A stretch of DNA of 29,309 nucleotides from Actinomycetes bacterium. GTDB taxonomy: Bacteria; Actinomycetota; Actinomycetes; Propionibacteriales; Nocardioidaceae. The translations under genes and the position numbers were made by a program. The stretch lies in contig JAEZEJ010000071.1 in NCBI GenBank assembly GCA_023417775.1, positions 1-29,309 on the forward strand. The letters run 5' to 3'. Positions 16,164 through 24,226 of this stretch are shown in pieces (position 1 is the first letter of the stretch; every line of letters begins with the position of its first letter). The notes under the pieces are model-generated. The model did no database searches. It worked only from the letters and a program-made list of their open reading frames with translations, and was not told the DNA's origin.

Positions 16164-16240
16164 CCTCCGGCTCGCAGCGCGATGTTCGTCCAGTCGCCTC
16201 GTTCCAGAGCCTCTCGGGGAGATCGTGGGCCCGCGTCGGC
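16164..16240 (-). pseudogene. Relic of a metallophosphoesterase paralogue
   Basis: Read on the minus strand, 16197-16240 encodes PTRAHDLPERLWNE, matching PTRARDIPERLWDE of the intact gene at 13793-14284; the DNA is 38/44 identical to 14209-14252. Directly after it, 16175-16198 matches 14156-14179 in 20 of 24 bases and encodes GDWTNIAL against GDWMDLAL. The 29 bases between these blocks in the intact gene are missing, which shifts the frame. Similarity fades by about 16164. The start codon and the DTH metal motif are lost. This is a non-functional fragment, immediately next to the stop of the small membrane protein gene. Confidence 0.8.
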
Positions 16241-16248
16241 GAGGCGTC

Positions 16249-16491
16249 TCAGTCGGCGCGGTCGATTTTCCGCTCCGCGGAGCCGCCGACGAGCATCGCG
16301 GCGGGGAAGGCCACGATCACGAAGAGGATGACACCGATGACGGCCACCGTAGTGCCGGGTTCGATGACGCCGGTCTCGGTGAGGAGCCAGAAGCCGCCGG
16401 CGAAGAGCAGCGCGACCACCGACACCGTGATGCGGGCAGCCTTGCTGCCGAGGAGCTTCCCTGCGTACCAGCGTCCTGTGTGATCAGCCAT
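16249..16491 (-). CDS. Small two-helix membrane protein
   Basis: 80 residues starting MADHTGRWYAGKLLGSK; an earlier in-frame ATG at 16506 would add five residues. Two hydrophobic stretches are predicted as membrane helices, ITVSVVALLFAGGFWLL and VAVIGVILFVIVAFPAAMLVGG, joined by a short TETGVIEPGT turn. Both ends are charged (basic N-terminus, ERKIDRAD tail). No family is recognised and no Shine-Dalgarno is obvious for either start. It is separated from the nitronate monooxygenase gene by 62 bp and its stop abuts the phosphoesterase relic, so the 3' end lies at a rearranged junction. Function unknown. Confidence 0.6.
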   Translation of the reverse strand: MADHTGRWYAGKLLGSKAARITVSVVALLFAGGFWLLTETGVIEPGTTVAVIGVILFVIVAFPAAMLVGGSAERKIDRAD

Positions 16492-16553
16492 AGACAACCG
16501 TCTCATTTCCGCGGTCGCGTGGGAGCCCTCGGGGTGGCCGGTCAGGGGCTGGA

Positions 16554-17555
16554 TCAGCCCCGGGCGATCCAGTCGACGATCTCTGCCGCGGGCCGCGCTG
16601 GAGCACTCCGGTACCCGGTGCCGGCCCAGAGATGCAGGCGATCGCTGTCGCCCGCTGCTGCCGCAGCGCGGCGCAGTTCGCGAGTGAGGTGATGGACAGC
16701 GGGATACGCCGTCGGCGCGGTCGCGCCGTGTCGGTCGACGAATCCGTTGCGGAGCGCCCGCGCGGGCCGGCCGGTGAAGGCGCGCGTGATGGCGGTCGTC
16801 GTATAGCGGCGATCGACCAGAGCGTCGCGATGCGTGGACGAGGTGCCCGCCTCGTCTGCGCGCAGGAACAACGTGCCGACGGCGACCGCGTCGGCTCCCG
16901 AGGAGACCAACTCACGGACTGCGCCCGGGCCGTCGACGCCCCCGGCGGCGATCAGCGGCAGTGGAACGGCGCGACGGATCATCCGGGTCAGGTCGCAGGT
17001 GGGGATCGGATGGGGATCGCGACGGGGGTCATGGGTCGCGCTGTGTCCGCCCGCGCTCGCCCCCTGCACGATCAGACCGTCGACGCCGACCCGGTGCGCG
17101 GCCTGGGTCTCGTCGTGATTCGTCACGGTGGCCCACACCCGTGTGCCGACCCGTCGCAGCTCGGCGATCTCGCGGGCACTGGGCAGCGCGAAGGTCAGCG
17201 AGACCGCGGGCACCGGATCATCGAGGAGGAGGGCGAGCTTCTCCGACCAACCATCGTCATCGGTCACCGGTGCGGGGTCGAGCCGGAGACCGTAGGCATC
17301 GGCCTCGGGCTGCACCTCGGCGGTGTAGGCGCGAAAGGCTCGCCGGTCGACCTCCTCGGGTGAGGGCACGAACAGATTCACCCCGAAACGCGCTGTCTGC
17401 TCCCGCACCATGGCGATATCGGCCGCGAGCCGTTCGGCGGTGAGATAGCCGCCCGCCAGGAAGCCGAAGGCTCCGGCAGCGCTCACCGCGTGGACGAGCT
17501 CGGGTGTGGTCACTCCGCCAGCCATGGGGGCGGCCACGATGGACTGCGGGGTCAC
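16554..17555 (-). CDS. Nitronate monooxygenase-like flavoprotein
   Basis: A 333-residue FMN-dependent TIM-barrel protein of the nitronate monooxygenase/2-nitropropane dioxygenase family, which oxidises alkyl nitronates. It begins with IVAAPMAGGVTTPELVHAV, has the catalytic-His segment VQGASAGGHS (His171), and the FMN phosphate site LIAAGGVDGPGAVRELVSSGADAVAVGTLFL. The start is GTG 17555, overlapping the rhodanese TGA as GTGA, so the two are translationally coupled. The frame stays open upstream across the rhodanese gene but that is not coding. The natural substrate may be propionate-3-nitronate or another nitronate, unproven. Coupling to a rhodanese is noted as a separate observation. Confidence 0.87.
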   Translation of the reverse strand: MTPQSIVAAPMAGGVTTPELVHAVSAAGAFGFLAGGYLTAERLAADIAMVREQTARFGVNLFVPSPEEVDRRAFRAYTAEVQPEADAYGLRLDPAPVTDDDGWSEKLALLLDDPVPAVSLTFALPSAREIAELRRVGTRVWATVTNHDETQAAHRVGVDGLIVQGASAGGHSATHDPRRDPHPIPTCDLTRMIRRAVPLPLIAAGGVDGPGAVRELVSSGADAVAVGTLFLRADEAGTSSTHRDALVDRRYTTTAITRAFTGRPARALRNGFVDRHGATAPTAYPAVHHLTRELRRAAAAAGDSDRLHLWAGTGYRSAPARPAAEIVDWIARG

Positions 17556-17986
17556 GCGTCGCGCTCGGGCCGCGGCGGGGTGTACGGCTCGATCGGGTAC
17601 CCGGCGTCGCGCCAGGCCGAGAATCCTCCCTCGACATGCGAGACGGTGTCGAATCCCATGCGATTCAGCGACTCGGCCGCCAGCGCGGACCGCCAGGCGG
17701 AGCCGCAGTACAGGATCAGCCGGCGGCCGTCGTCGAGACCAGCGCGGTAGTAGGGACTGTCCGGGTCGACCCAGAACTCGAGCATGCCGCGGGGTGCCCG
17801 GTATGCGCCGGGAATGATGCCCTCGCGCGTCCACTCCTGAGGCTCGCGGATGTCGACGAAGCGCACGCCGGGATCGGTGAGCAGCGACCGGGCCTCCTCC
17901 ACGGGGAGGGGTGGAACGAGCCGATTGGCGTCGGCGACGAGCTGGGCCGCCGAGGTCGGCAGCCGTTCTCCTGGCGAGCGAGACAT
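17552..17986 (-). CDS. Rhodanese-domain sulfurtransferase
   Basis: A 144-residue single-domain rhodanese, transferring sulfane sulfur through a persulfide on Cys94 in the active-site loop LILYCGSAWRSALAAE. Other family marks are VRFVDIREPQEWTREGIIPGA (CH2A-like box) and VEGGFSAWRDAGYP near the C-terminus. The six-residue loop CGSAWR fits a rhodanese rather than a phosphatase-type (Cdc25-like, seven-residue) loop. GGGAGG lies before the ATG at 17986; upstream in-frame ATGs at 18025 and 18007 lack such a site. It is the first gene of a two-gene operon with the nitronate monooxygenase-like gene. Confidence 0.88.
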   Translation of the reverse strand: MSRSPGERLPTSAAQLVADANRLVPPLPVEEARSLLTDPGVRFVDIREPQEWTREGIIPGAYRAPRGMLEFWVDPDSPYYRAGLDDGRRLILYCGSAWRSALAAESLNRMGFDTVSHVEGGFSAWRDAGYPIEPYTPPRPERDA

Positions 17987-18101
17987 GAGAAACCTCCCAC
18001 CGGTCATTGTCGCGCGGGAGGACATGAGTGGCCAGCTGTGAGAGCGGTGGGGTGGTCATCCGGCCGACGCGATCAGCTCGCGGACCAGGCCTCTGCGACG
18101 G

Positions 18102-18173
18102 CGCCCCCGCTAGGATTCGAACCTAGGCTCCCGCCTCCGGAGGGCGGTGCTCTATCCCCTGAGCTACGGGGGC
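18102..18173 (-). tRNA. tRNA-Arg (anticodon CCG)
   Basis: A 72-base cloverleaf: acceptor GCCCCCG/CGGGGGC, D-arm GCTC/GAGC, anticodon stem CCGCC/GGCGG around loop CTCCGGA (anticodon CCG, reading CGG), T-arm CTAGG-TTCGAAT-CCTAG, and discriminator G. CCA is not encoded; CCG follows. It lies divergently upstream of a receiver gene and argS, so tRNA and its synthetase are near neighbours. Confidence 0.95.
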
Positions 18174-18208
18174 CGTGCGAATGCGAGCCTACCGCATGCC
18201 CGCTCCGA

Positions 18209-18214
18209 TACGGT
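18209..18214 (+). promoter_or_regulatory. -10 hexamer TACGGT for the receiver gene (leaderless)
   Basis: TACGGT, six bases, then GTG at 18221; no Shine-Dalgarno. The tRNA-Arg 5' end is 36 bp away on the other strand, so the two promoters overlap. Confidence 0.6.
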
Positions 18215-18220
18215 GGGCCG

Positions 18221-18610
18221 GTGGCCACCGTCCTCGTCGTCGACGACACCCCGTCGATCCGGTTCCTCATCCGCACGAATCTGGAACTGGCCGGTCATGA
18301 CGTCGTGGAGGCCTTCGACGGCCTGGACTCCCTGGAGATGCTCGCCGTCACCGAACCGCCGCCGGACGCGGTGACCATGGACATGATGATGCCGCGCATG
18401 GACGGCCTCGCCGCGGTGCAGCACATACGGGCCGATGAGCGGTGGGATCGGCTGGCCATCGTCATGGTCACGACACAGGGTCAGCACTACGACATGTCGG
18501 CCGCGACGCGCGCCGGAGTCGACGCCTATGTCACCAAGCCCTTCGAGCCCGACGAGCTCATCGCCACGATCGAGCGGGCGATCGCCGACCGACAGGCCGG
18601 CCACGGCTGA
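18221..18610 (+). CDS. Stand-alone CheY-like response regulator
   Basis: A 129-residue protein that is a receiver domain and nothing more. Acidic pocket Asp8/Asp9 (LVVDDTP), phosphoacceptor Asp54 (VTMDMMMPRMDG), switch Thr84/Thr85 (VMVTTQG) and Lys106 (YVTKPFEP) are all present, so it should be phosphorylatable. It has no DNA-binding or enzymatic output domain, and no histidine kinase is adjacent. It probably acts by protein contact. The frame is open well upstream through the tRNA, but the -10 hexamer six bases before GTG 18221 sets the start. It lies 20 bp before the argS start, between tRNA-Arg and argS. Confidence 0.9.
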   Translation: MATVLVVDDTPSIRFLIRTNLELAGHDVVEAFDGLDSLEMLAVTEPPPDAVTMDMMMPRMDGLAAVQHIRADERWDRLAIVMVTTQGQHYDMSAATRAGVDAYVTKPFEPDELIATIERAIADRQAGHG

Positions 18611-18618
18611 GCCGTCGG

Positions 18619-18624
18619 TAGGCT
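18619..18624 (+). promoter_or_regulatory. -10 hexamer TAGGCT for argS (leaderless)
   Basis: TAGGCT, six bases, then GTG at 18631. It starts 9 bp after the receiver gene stop, so argS has its own start site in addition to any read-through. Confidence 0.6.
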
Positions 18625-18630
18625 GGGGCG

Positions 18631-20292
18631 GTGACTCCCGAGCAGCTTTCCGCGGCGATCGTCGCCGCATTGCAGTCCCTCGTCGACGACGGCTCCCTGA
18701 CGCTCAGCGCGGGCGTGCCCGACTCTGTTCGCGTCGAGCGACCCAAGGTGAAGGAGCACGGCGACTACGCCACCAATGTCGCGATGCAGCTGACCAAGCA
18801 GGCCGGTCGTCCTCCGCGCGAGCTGGCCGAGCTCCTCGCGGCGCGCCTGGGCGATGCGGACGGCATCGCGGCGGTGGAGGTGGCGGGTCCCGGCTTCCTC
18901 AATGTGCGGGTCGCCGCCGGGGCACAGGGCGAGATCGCGCGACAGGTGCTGGACGCGGGCGAGTCCTATGGTCACGCGCCGGCGACCGGCCGCCGGGTGA
19001 ACCTCGAGTTCATCAGCGCCAACCCGACCGGCCCGCTGCACCTCGGCCATACCCGTTGGGCCGCGGTCGGCGATGCGCTCTCGAGGGTGCTCCGCGCGGC
19101 GGGCGACGATGTCGCCAATGAGTTCTACATCAATGATCGCGGCAACCAGATGGACAAGTTCGGTGCCTCGTTGATGGCTCGTGCGCACGGCCAGCAGCCG
19201 CCCGAGGACGGCTACCACGGCGACTACGTCGCCGACCTGGCGCAGAGGGTCCTGGCGGCCCGTCCGGGCATCCTCGAGCTGCCCGAGGACGAGCAGCTGG
19301 TCGCCTTCCGCGAGGAGGGCTATGCCGTGCAGCTGGCCGAGCAGAGGACCGAGCTCGAGGAGTTCCACACCCACTTCGACGTGTGGTTCTCCGAGCGGTC
19401 CCTGCATGACTCCGATGCGGTCGAGCGCGGCCTCGACCGGCTGCGCGAGGAGGGCCGGCTGTTCGAGGCCGACGGTGCCACCTGGATGCGCACCACGGAC
19501 TTCGGCGATGACAAGGACCGTGTCCTGCTCCGCTCCAATGGCGAGCTCACCTACTTCGCCTCGGACACCGCCTACTATGTCGACAAGCGGGACCGCGGCT
19601 TCGACCCGTGCATCTATCTGCTCGGGGCGGACCACCACGGGTATGTCGGGCGTCTCCAGGCGATGGCCGCCTGCGTAGGGGACACGCCGGGGGAGCAGAT
19701 CCAGATCCTCATCGGCCAGCTCGTCAAGATCCTGCAGGACGGTCAGGAGCTCAAGCTGAGCAAGCGCGCCGGCACGATCGTGACGCTGCGCGAGCTCATC
19801 GACCTCATCGGTGTCGACGCGCTGCGCTACACGCTCATCCGCTATCCGGCCGACTCCCCGCTCACCCTCGATGTCGCCGAGATGACGCGCAAGAGCAATG
19901 ACAACCCCGTCTACTACGTGCAGTACGCCCATGCGCGGCTCTCGTCGATCCTGCGCAATGCCGACGACCTCGGACTCACTCCGGACCTCGAGTCCTTCGA
20001 ACCTGCGTTGCTCTCGACGGAGCGCGAGGGTGATCTGCTGCGCTCGCTCGCGGAGTTCCCCCGCGTCGTGGCCCAGTCCGCGGAACTGCGCGAGCCGCAC
20101 CGCGTGGCCCGGTATCTGGAGGACACCGCCGCGACCTTCCACAGGTTCTACGACGTCTGCCGGGTGCTGCCGCAGGGCGACGAGGAGCCCGGCGACATCC
20201 ACCGCGCCCGCCTGGTGCTGGTGGCGGCGACCCGCCAGGTCTTCGCCAATGGGCTCGCGATCCTCGGCGTCGATGCCCCGGAGAGGATGTGA
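18631..20292 (+). CDS. argS: Arginyl-tRNA synthetase
   Basis: A 553-residue class I synthetase that charges tRNA-Arg. The N-terminal additional domain (about 1-115) contains the KVKEHGDYATNVAMQL segment. The HIGH-type motif is PLHLGH (135-140) within NPTGPLHLGHTRWAAVGD, and the KMSKS-like loop is KLSKRAGT (375-382), the usual degenerate form in ArgRS. The C-terminal helical anticodon-binding domain includes NPVYYVQYAHARLSSI. The GTG start is six bases after a TAGGCT hexamer. lysA begins one base after the stop, as in the conserved actinobacterial argS-lysA order, so the two form an operon. Confidence 0.97.
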   Translation: MTPEQLSAAIVAALQSLVDDGSLTLSAGVPDSVRVERPKVKEHGDYATNVAMQLTKQAGRPPRELAELLAARLGDADGIAAVEVAGPGFLNVRVAAGAQGEIARQVLDAGESYGHAPATGRRVNLEFISANPTGPLHLGHTRWAAVGDALSRVLRAAGDDVANEFYINDRGNQMDKFGASLMARAHGQQPPEDGYHGDYVADLAQRVLAARPGILELPEDEQLVAFREEGYAVQLAEQRTELEEFHTHFDVWFSERSLHDSDAVERGLDRLREEGRLFEADGATWMRTTDFGDDKDRVLLRSNGELTYFASDTAYYVDKRDRGFDPCIYLLGADHHGYVGRLQAMAACVGDTPGEQIQILIGQLVKILQDGQELKLSKRAGTIVTLRELIDLIGVDALRYTLIRYPADSPLTLDVAEMTRKSNDNPVYYVQYAHARLSSILRNADDLGLTPDLESFEPALLSTEREGDLLRSLAEFPRVVAQSAELREPHRVARYLEDTAATFHRFYDVCRVLPQGDEEPGDIHRARLVLVAATRQVFANGLAILGVDAPERM

Positions 20293-20293
20293 C

Positions 20294-21688
20294 ATGCGCG
20301 CACACGAGGCGGGAGCCCTGCATGGACAGGCCGGGGACCGCGGACCGGCGTGGCTGCGTCACCCCGAGGACGTCAACGGCCTCGTCGGGCCGCTGTGGGC
20401 CGAGAACGTCAGCAAGGCCGATGGCGTCCTGACCGTCGCGGGGCTCGGCGTCGACGAGTTGGCGCGCGAGTTCGGCACGCCCCTCTACATCCTCGACGAG
20501 GACGACTTCCGCTCCCGCGCCCGGGCCTTCCGCGACGCCTTCCCGGACGCCGATGTGTACTACGCGGGCAAGGCCTTCCTCTCTGTCGCGGCGGCCCGGT
20601 GGATCGCCGAGGAGGGACTGTCCCTGGATGTCTGCACCGGCGGCGAGCTCGCGGTGGCGCTGCGGGCCGAGTTCCCGCCCGAGCGAATCGGCCTGCACGG
20701 CAACAACAAGTCGACCGCTGAGCTGCGTCGGGCCCTCGCATCGGGGGTCGGGCGCATCATCATCGACTCCTTCGAGGAGATCGACCGGCTCGCGGAGCTG
20801 ACCGCCGAGCTCGGCGTCACCGCCCGCGTCATGGTCCGAGTGACAGCGGGCGTCGAGGCGCACACCCATGAGTACATCTCCACCTCGCACGAGGACCAGA
20901 AGTTCGGCTTCTCGATCGCCGGTGGCGATGCCCTGGAGGCCGTGCGCCGGGCACTCGCGGTGCCGGGCATCGACTTCCGCGGGCTGCATTCGCATATCGG
21001 CTCGCAGATCTTCGTCACCGACGGCTTCGAGGTCGCGGCGCGGCGCGTGCTGCGTCTGCACGCGGAGATCGCCAGCGAGCTGGGCGTGACGGCGGAGGAG
21101 TTCGACCTCGGGGGCGGCTTCGGCATCGCCTACACCACCCAGGACGATCCGCTGCCGCCCGCCGATCTCGCCCGCGGCATGCTCAAGATCATCGACGACG
21201 AGTGCGCCGCCCTGGATATCGAGGTCCCGCACCTGTCGATCGAGCCCGGTCGCGCGATCGCGGGCCCCTCGACCTTCACGCTGTACGAGGTGGGGACTGT
21301 CAAGGACGTCGCCCTGGACGGTGGCACGTCGCGCCGCTATGTCGCGGTCGACGGTGGCATGAGCGACAACATCCGGCCGGCGCTCTACAGCGCCGACTAC
21401 TCCTGCACGCTCGCTTCGCGGGACTCCGAGGCGGGGCCGGCGCTCAGCCGTGTCGTGGGCAAGCACTGCGAGAGCGGCGACATCGTGGTCAAGGACGAGT
21501 ATCTGCCGTCCGATGTGGGCGCGGGAGACCTGATCGCGGTGCCGGGGACCGGTGCGTACTGCCGCTCGCTGGCGAGCAACTACAACCACGTCCCGCGCCC
21601 GGCCGTCGTCGCCGTCCGCGAGGGCGAGGCCCGGCTGCTGCTGCGCCGTGAGACCGAGGACGACCTCCTCGCCCTCGACCTCGGCTGA
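20294..21688 (+). CDS. lysA: Diaminopimelate decarboxylase
   Basis: A 464-residue PLP enzyme that converts meso-diaminopimelate to lysine, the last lysine step. The N-terminal barrel has the PLP Lys93 (YYAGKAFL), HSHIGSQIF and GGGFGIAY; the EPGRAIAGPS phosphate-site motif and the GKHCESGDIV active-site Cys from the partner subunit follow. The first 55 residues are longer than in many homologues but fit the actinobacterial form. The ATG lies one base after the argS stop, with GGAGAGG inside the argS end as ribosome site. A large palindrome follows 16 bp after the stop, so the argS-lysA unit probably ends there and hom starts afresh. Confidence 0.96.
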   Translation: MRAHEAGALHGQAGDRGPAWLRHPEDVNGLVGPLWAENVSKADGVLTVAGLGVDELAREFGTPLYILDEDDFRSRARAFRDAFPDADVYYAGKAFLSVAAARWIAEEGLSLDVCTGGELAVALRAEFPPERIGLHGNNKSTAELRRALASGVGRIIIDSFEEIDRLAELTAELGVTARVMVRVTAGVEAHTHEYISTSHEDQKFGFSIAGGDALEAVRRALAVPGIDFRGLHSHIGSQIFVTDGFEVAARRVLRLHAEIASELGVTAEEFDLGGGFGIAYTTQDDPLPPADLARGMLKIIDDECAALDIEVPHLSIEPGRAIAGPSTFTLYEVGTVKDVALDGGTSRRYVAVDGGMSDNIRPALYSADYSCTLASRDSEAGPALSRVVGKHCESGDIVVKDEYLPSDVGAGDLIAVPGTGAYCRSLASNYNHVPRPAVVAVREGEARLLLRRETEDDLLALDLG

Positions 21689-21704
21689 CCGATCCCGTCC
21701 GCTC

Positions 21705-21765
21705 CGACTTTCGGGGACTTATGGCCCTTTTGGGACCTCCTCGAGGGCCATAAGTCCCCAAATCG
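21705..21765. repeat. Large intergenic palindrome between lysA and hom
   Basis: A 16-bp perfect stem (21713-21728, GGGGACTTATGGCCCT, with 21744-21759) surrounds a 15-base loop; the outer flanks CGACTTTC and AAATCG pair partly. Arm length, loop length and the CGACTTT opening match the palindrome at 7384-7446 (17 of 24 arm positions equal). It follows lysA and precedes the leaderless hom promoter, the same position relative to neighbouring operons. No U-tract follows. Confidence 0.8.
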
Positions 21766-21842
21766 TGCGGGTGAGCGACAGGTGTGGGGAAGCCGGGCGT
21801 CCCAGATTCGGGGCATCTCGTCCGGGCGGCGAGACGCGCCGA

Positions 21843-21848
21843 TAGGCT
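21843..21848 (+). promoter_or_regulatory. -10 hexamer TAGGCT for hom-thrC-thrB (leaderless)
   Basis: TAGGCT, six bases, then GTG at 21855. This favours the second of two adjacent GTG codons (21852 and 21855) as the start. Confidence 0.6.
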
Positions 21849-21854
21849 GGGGTG

Positions 21855-23162
21855 GTGACCACCTCGCCTGATTCCAGACGTCCCCTGCGCATCGCTCTGC
21901 TCGGTTGCGGAGTCGTCGGCACGGAGGTCGCCCGGGTCCTCACCGGAGACGCCGATGAGCTGGCGCAGCGTGTGGGGGCCCCGATCGAGCTCGTCGGCAT
22001 CGCGGTGCGCCGGGAGGGTCGCCGTCGCGACCTCGACGTCTCCGATGACCTCTTCACCACCGATGCGATGTCCCTCGTCACCCGGGGCGACCTCGATGTC
22101 GTCATCGAGGTCATCGGCGGCATCGAGCCGGCCCGCGGGCTCATCCTCGCCGCTCTGGAGAACGGCGCATCGGTCGTCACCGCGAACAAGGCCCTGCTCG
22201 CCGAGGACGGCGCCACCCTCTACGAGGCGGCCGAGAAGGCCGAACGCGACCTCTACTACGAGGCCGCCGTCGCCGGCGCCATCCCGATCGTCCGCCCGTT
22301 GAGCGATTCACTCGCCGGTGACCGCGTCACCCGCGTGCTCGGCATCGTCAACGGCACCACCAACTTCATCCTCGATGCGATGTCCACCACCGGTGCGGGC
22401 TTCAACGACGCGCTCGACGAGGCGCAGCGCCTCGGCTATGCCGAGGCCGACCCGACCGCGGATGTCGAGGGCTTCGATGCGGCCGCCAAGGCTGCGATCC
22501 TCGCCGGTCTCGCCTTCCACACGCGGGTCACCATCTCCGATGTGCACCGTGAGGGCATCACGGAGGTCACCGCCGCCGATGTCCGGTCGGCCGCAGAGAT
22601 CGGCTCGGTCGTCAAGCTCCTGGCGATCTGCGAGCTCGGGGCCTCCGGCGAGGTCTCGGCCCGCGTCCATCCGGCGATGATTCCCGACACCCACCCGCTG
22701 GCGAGCGTCCGCGGCGCCTACAACGCCGTCTTCGTCGAGAGCGAGGGCGCCGGACAGCTGATGTTCTACGGCCCGGGCGCCGGCGGTGCGCCGACGGCGA
22801 GCGCGGTCCTCGGCGATGTCGTCAACGTCGCGCGCCACCGCCTCGCCGGAGTCCGCGGGGCGGGGGAGACGGTCCACGCCCAGCACGAGATCGTGCCGAT
22901 CGGCCGGGCCCGTACCCGCTACCACGTCGCGATCGACGTCGACGACCGTCCGGGCGTGCTGTCCGCGGTCGCGCAGGCCTTCGCGGCCAACGATGTCTCG
23001 ATCAAGACGGTGCGTCAGGAGGGGCACGGGGACGACGCCCAGCTCGTGGTCGTCACCCATGAGGCCGAGGACGCGGCTCTGTCCGCGACCATCGATCGGC
23101 TGCGTGAACTCGACATGGTGCGCGGCGTCTCCTCGGTCATGCGTGTGGAAGGAGTGGCCTGA
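21855..23162 (+). CDS. hom: Homoserine dehydrogenase
   Basis: A 435-residue NAD(P)-dependent enzyme reducing aspartate semialdehyde to homoserine, at the branch to threonine and methionine. The Rossmann motif is IALLGCGVVGTEVARVL near residue 15, followed by VVTANKALLA and the catalytic-domain stretch GIVNGTTNFIL. The C-terminal ACT domain (YHVAIDVDDRPGVLSAVAQA onward) is the usual site of threonine feedback inhibition. It is not fused to aspartokinase. The start GTG 21855 is chosen from the -10 spacing. The TGA shares its A with the thrC ATG (TGATG), so thrC is translationally coupled. Confidence 0.96.
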   Translation: MTTSPDSRRPLRIALLGCGVVGTEVARVLTGDADELAQRVGAPIELVGIAVRREGRRRDLDVSDDLFTTDAMSLVTRGDLDVVIEVIGGIEPARGLILAALENGASVVTANKALLAEDGATLYEAAEKAERDLYYEAAVAGAIPIVRPLSDSLAGDRVTRVLGIVNGTTNFILDAMSTTGAGFNDALDEAQRLGYAEADPTADVEGFDAAAKAAILAGLAFHTRVTISDVHREGITEVTAADVRSAAEIGSVVKLLAICELGASGEVSARVHPAMIPDTHPLASVRGAYNAVFVESEGAGQLMFYGPGAGGAPTASAVLGDVVNVARHRLAGVRGAGETVHAQHEIVPIGRARTRYHVAIDVDDRPGVLSAVAQAFAANDVSIKTVRQEGHGDDAQLVVVTHEAEDAALSATIDRLRELDMVRGVSSVMRVEGVA

Positions 23163-24226
23163 TGGCACATCCGTGGCGCGGCGTCATCGCGGAGTACCGG
23201 GACTGGCTCCCGCTCGCTGAGGAGACCCCGAACGTGTCCCTCGGGGAGGGTGGCACACCGCTCATCCGATCGTCGTGGCTCTCGGGCCTGGTCGACGGCG
23301 AGGTCTACGTCAAGGTCGAGGGTGACAATCCGACGGGCTCGTTCAAGGACCGCGGCATGACGGTCGCCATCTCGGCGGCCAAGGGCGAGGGCGCCCAGGC
23401 CGTCGTCTGCGCATCGACCGGCAACACCTCGGCCTCGATGACGGCCTATGCGGCCCGCGCCGGCCTCACCCCGATCGTCCTGGTGCCGCATGGCAAGATC
23501 TCCGCCGGCAAGATGGCCCAGGCGGTCATGCACGGCGGTGAGATCATCCAGGTGCGCGGTGGCTTCGACGAGTGCCTGAACATCAGCCGCGGGCTCGCCA
23601 AGGACTACCCGGTCGCCCTCGTGAACTCGGTCAACCCGATGCGGCTGGAAGGTCAGAAGACCGCCGCCTTCGAGATCGTCGACGTCCTCGGGCGCGCCCC
23701 CGATGTCCACGTCCTCCCGGTCGGGAATGCCGGCAATATCTCCGCCTACTGGATGGGGTATCGACAGTACGCCGATGCCGGCATCGCGAGCGGCCGGCCC
23801 GCGATGTGGGGCTTCCAGGCGGCGGGCGCCGCGCCGATCGTGCGCGGCGAGATCGTGCGCGAGCCCGAGACCCTGGCCACGGCCATCCGCATCGGGAATC
23901 CCGCGTCCTGGCAGCTGGCGGAGAATGCGCGCGACGAGTCCCGTGGCCGGATCGATGCCGTCACCGACGACCAGATCCTCGATGCCCAGCGCCGGCTCGG
24001 CGCCGAGGAGGGCATCTTCGTCGAGCCCGGATCGGCCGCGAGCATCGCCGGACTCCTCGCGGCCGTCGAGGCCGGAGAGGTGGCCTCGGGACAGGTCATC
24101 GCGGTCACCGTCACCGGGCACGGACTGAAGGACATCGACACGCCGCTCTCGCGCATCGACTCCATCGTCGACGATGTCATCGAGCCGACGGTGGAGGCCG
24201 CCGCCGAGGTGGCGGGCCTTCGATGA
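23162..24226 (+). CDS. thrC: Threonine synthase
   Basis: A 354-residue fold-type II PLP enzyme converting O-phosphohomoserine to threonine. PLP Lys62 lies in NPTGSFKDRGMT, the phosphate loop is PVGNAGNISAYW, and SLGEGGTPLIRS opens the catalytic core. The short length, lacking an S-adenosylmethionine-binding extension, is typical of actinobacterial ThrC. GGAAGGAG at the end of hom is the ribosome site, and the ATG overlaps the hom stop by one base. Its own stop overlaps the thrB ATG (ATGA). The three genes form one tightly coupled operon. Confidence 0.96.
   Translation: MAHPWRGVIAEYRDWLPLAEETPNVSLGEGGTPLIRSSWLSGLVDGEVYVKVEGDNPTGSFKDRGMTVAISAAKGEGAQAVVCASTGNTSASMTAYAARAGLTPIVLVPHGKISAGKMAQAVMHGGEIIQVRGGFDECLNISRGLAKDYPVALVNSVNPMRLEGQKTAAFEIVDVLGRAPDVHVLPVGNAGNISAYWMGYRQYADAGIASGRPAMWGFQAAGAAPIVRGEIVREPETLATAIRIGNPASWQLAENARDESRGRIDAVTDDQILDAQRRLGAEEGIFVEPGSAASIAGLLAAVEAGEVASGQVIAVTVTGHGLKDIDTPLSRIDSIVDDVIEPTVEAAAEVAGLR

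Noticed and set aside
18073..18276. Minus-strand ORF covering tRNA-Arg
   Set aside because: It runs through a complete tRNA cloverleaf and has no coding features.
18526..20295. A 589-codon minus-strand ORF opposite argS
   Set aside because: Antisense shadow of argS; no domain features and no ribosome site.
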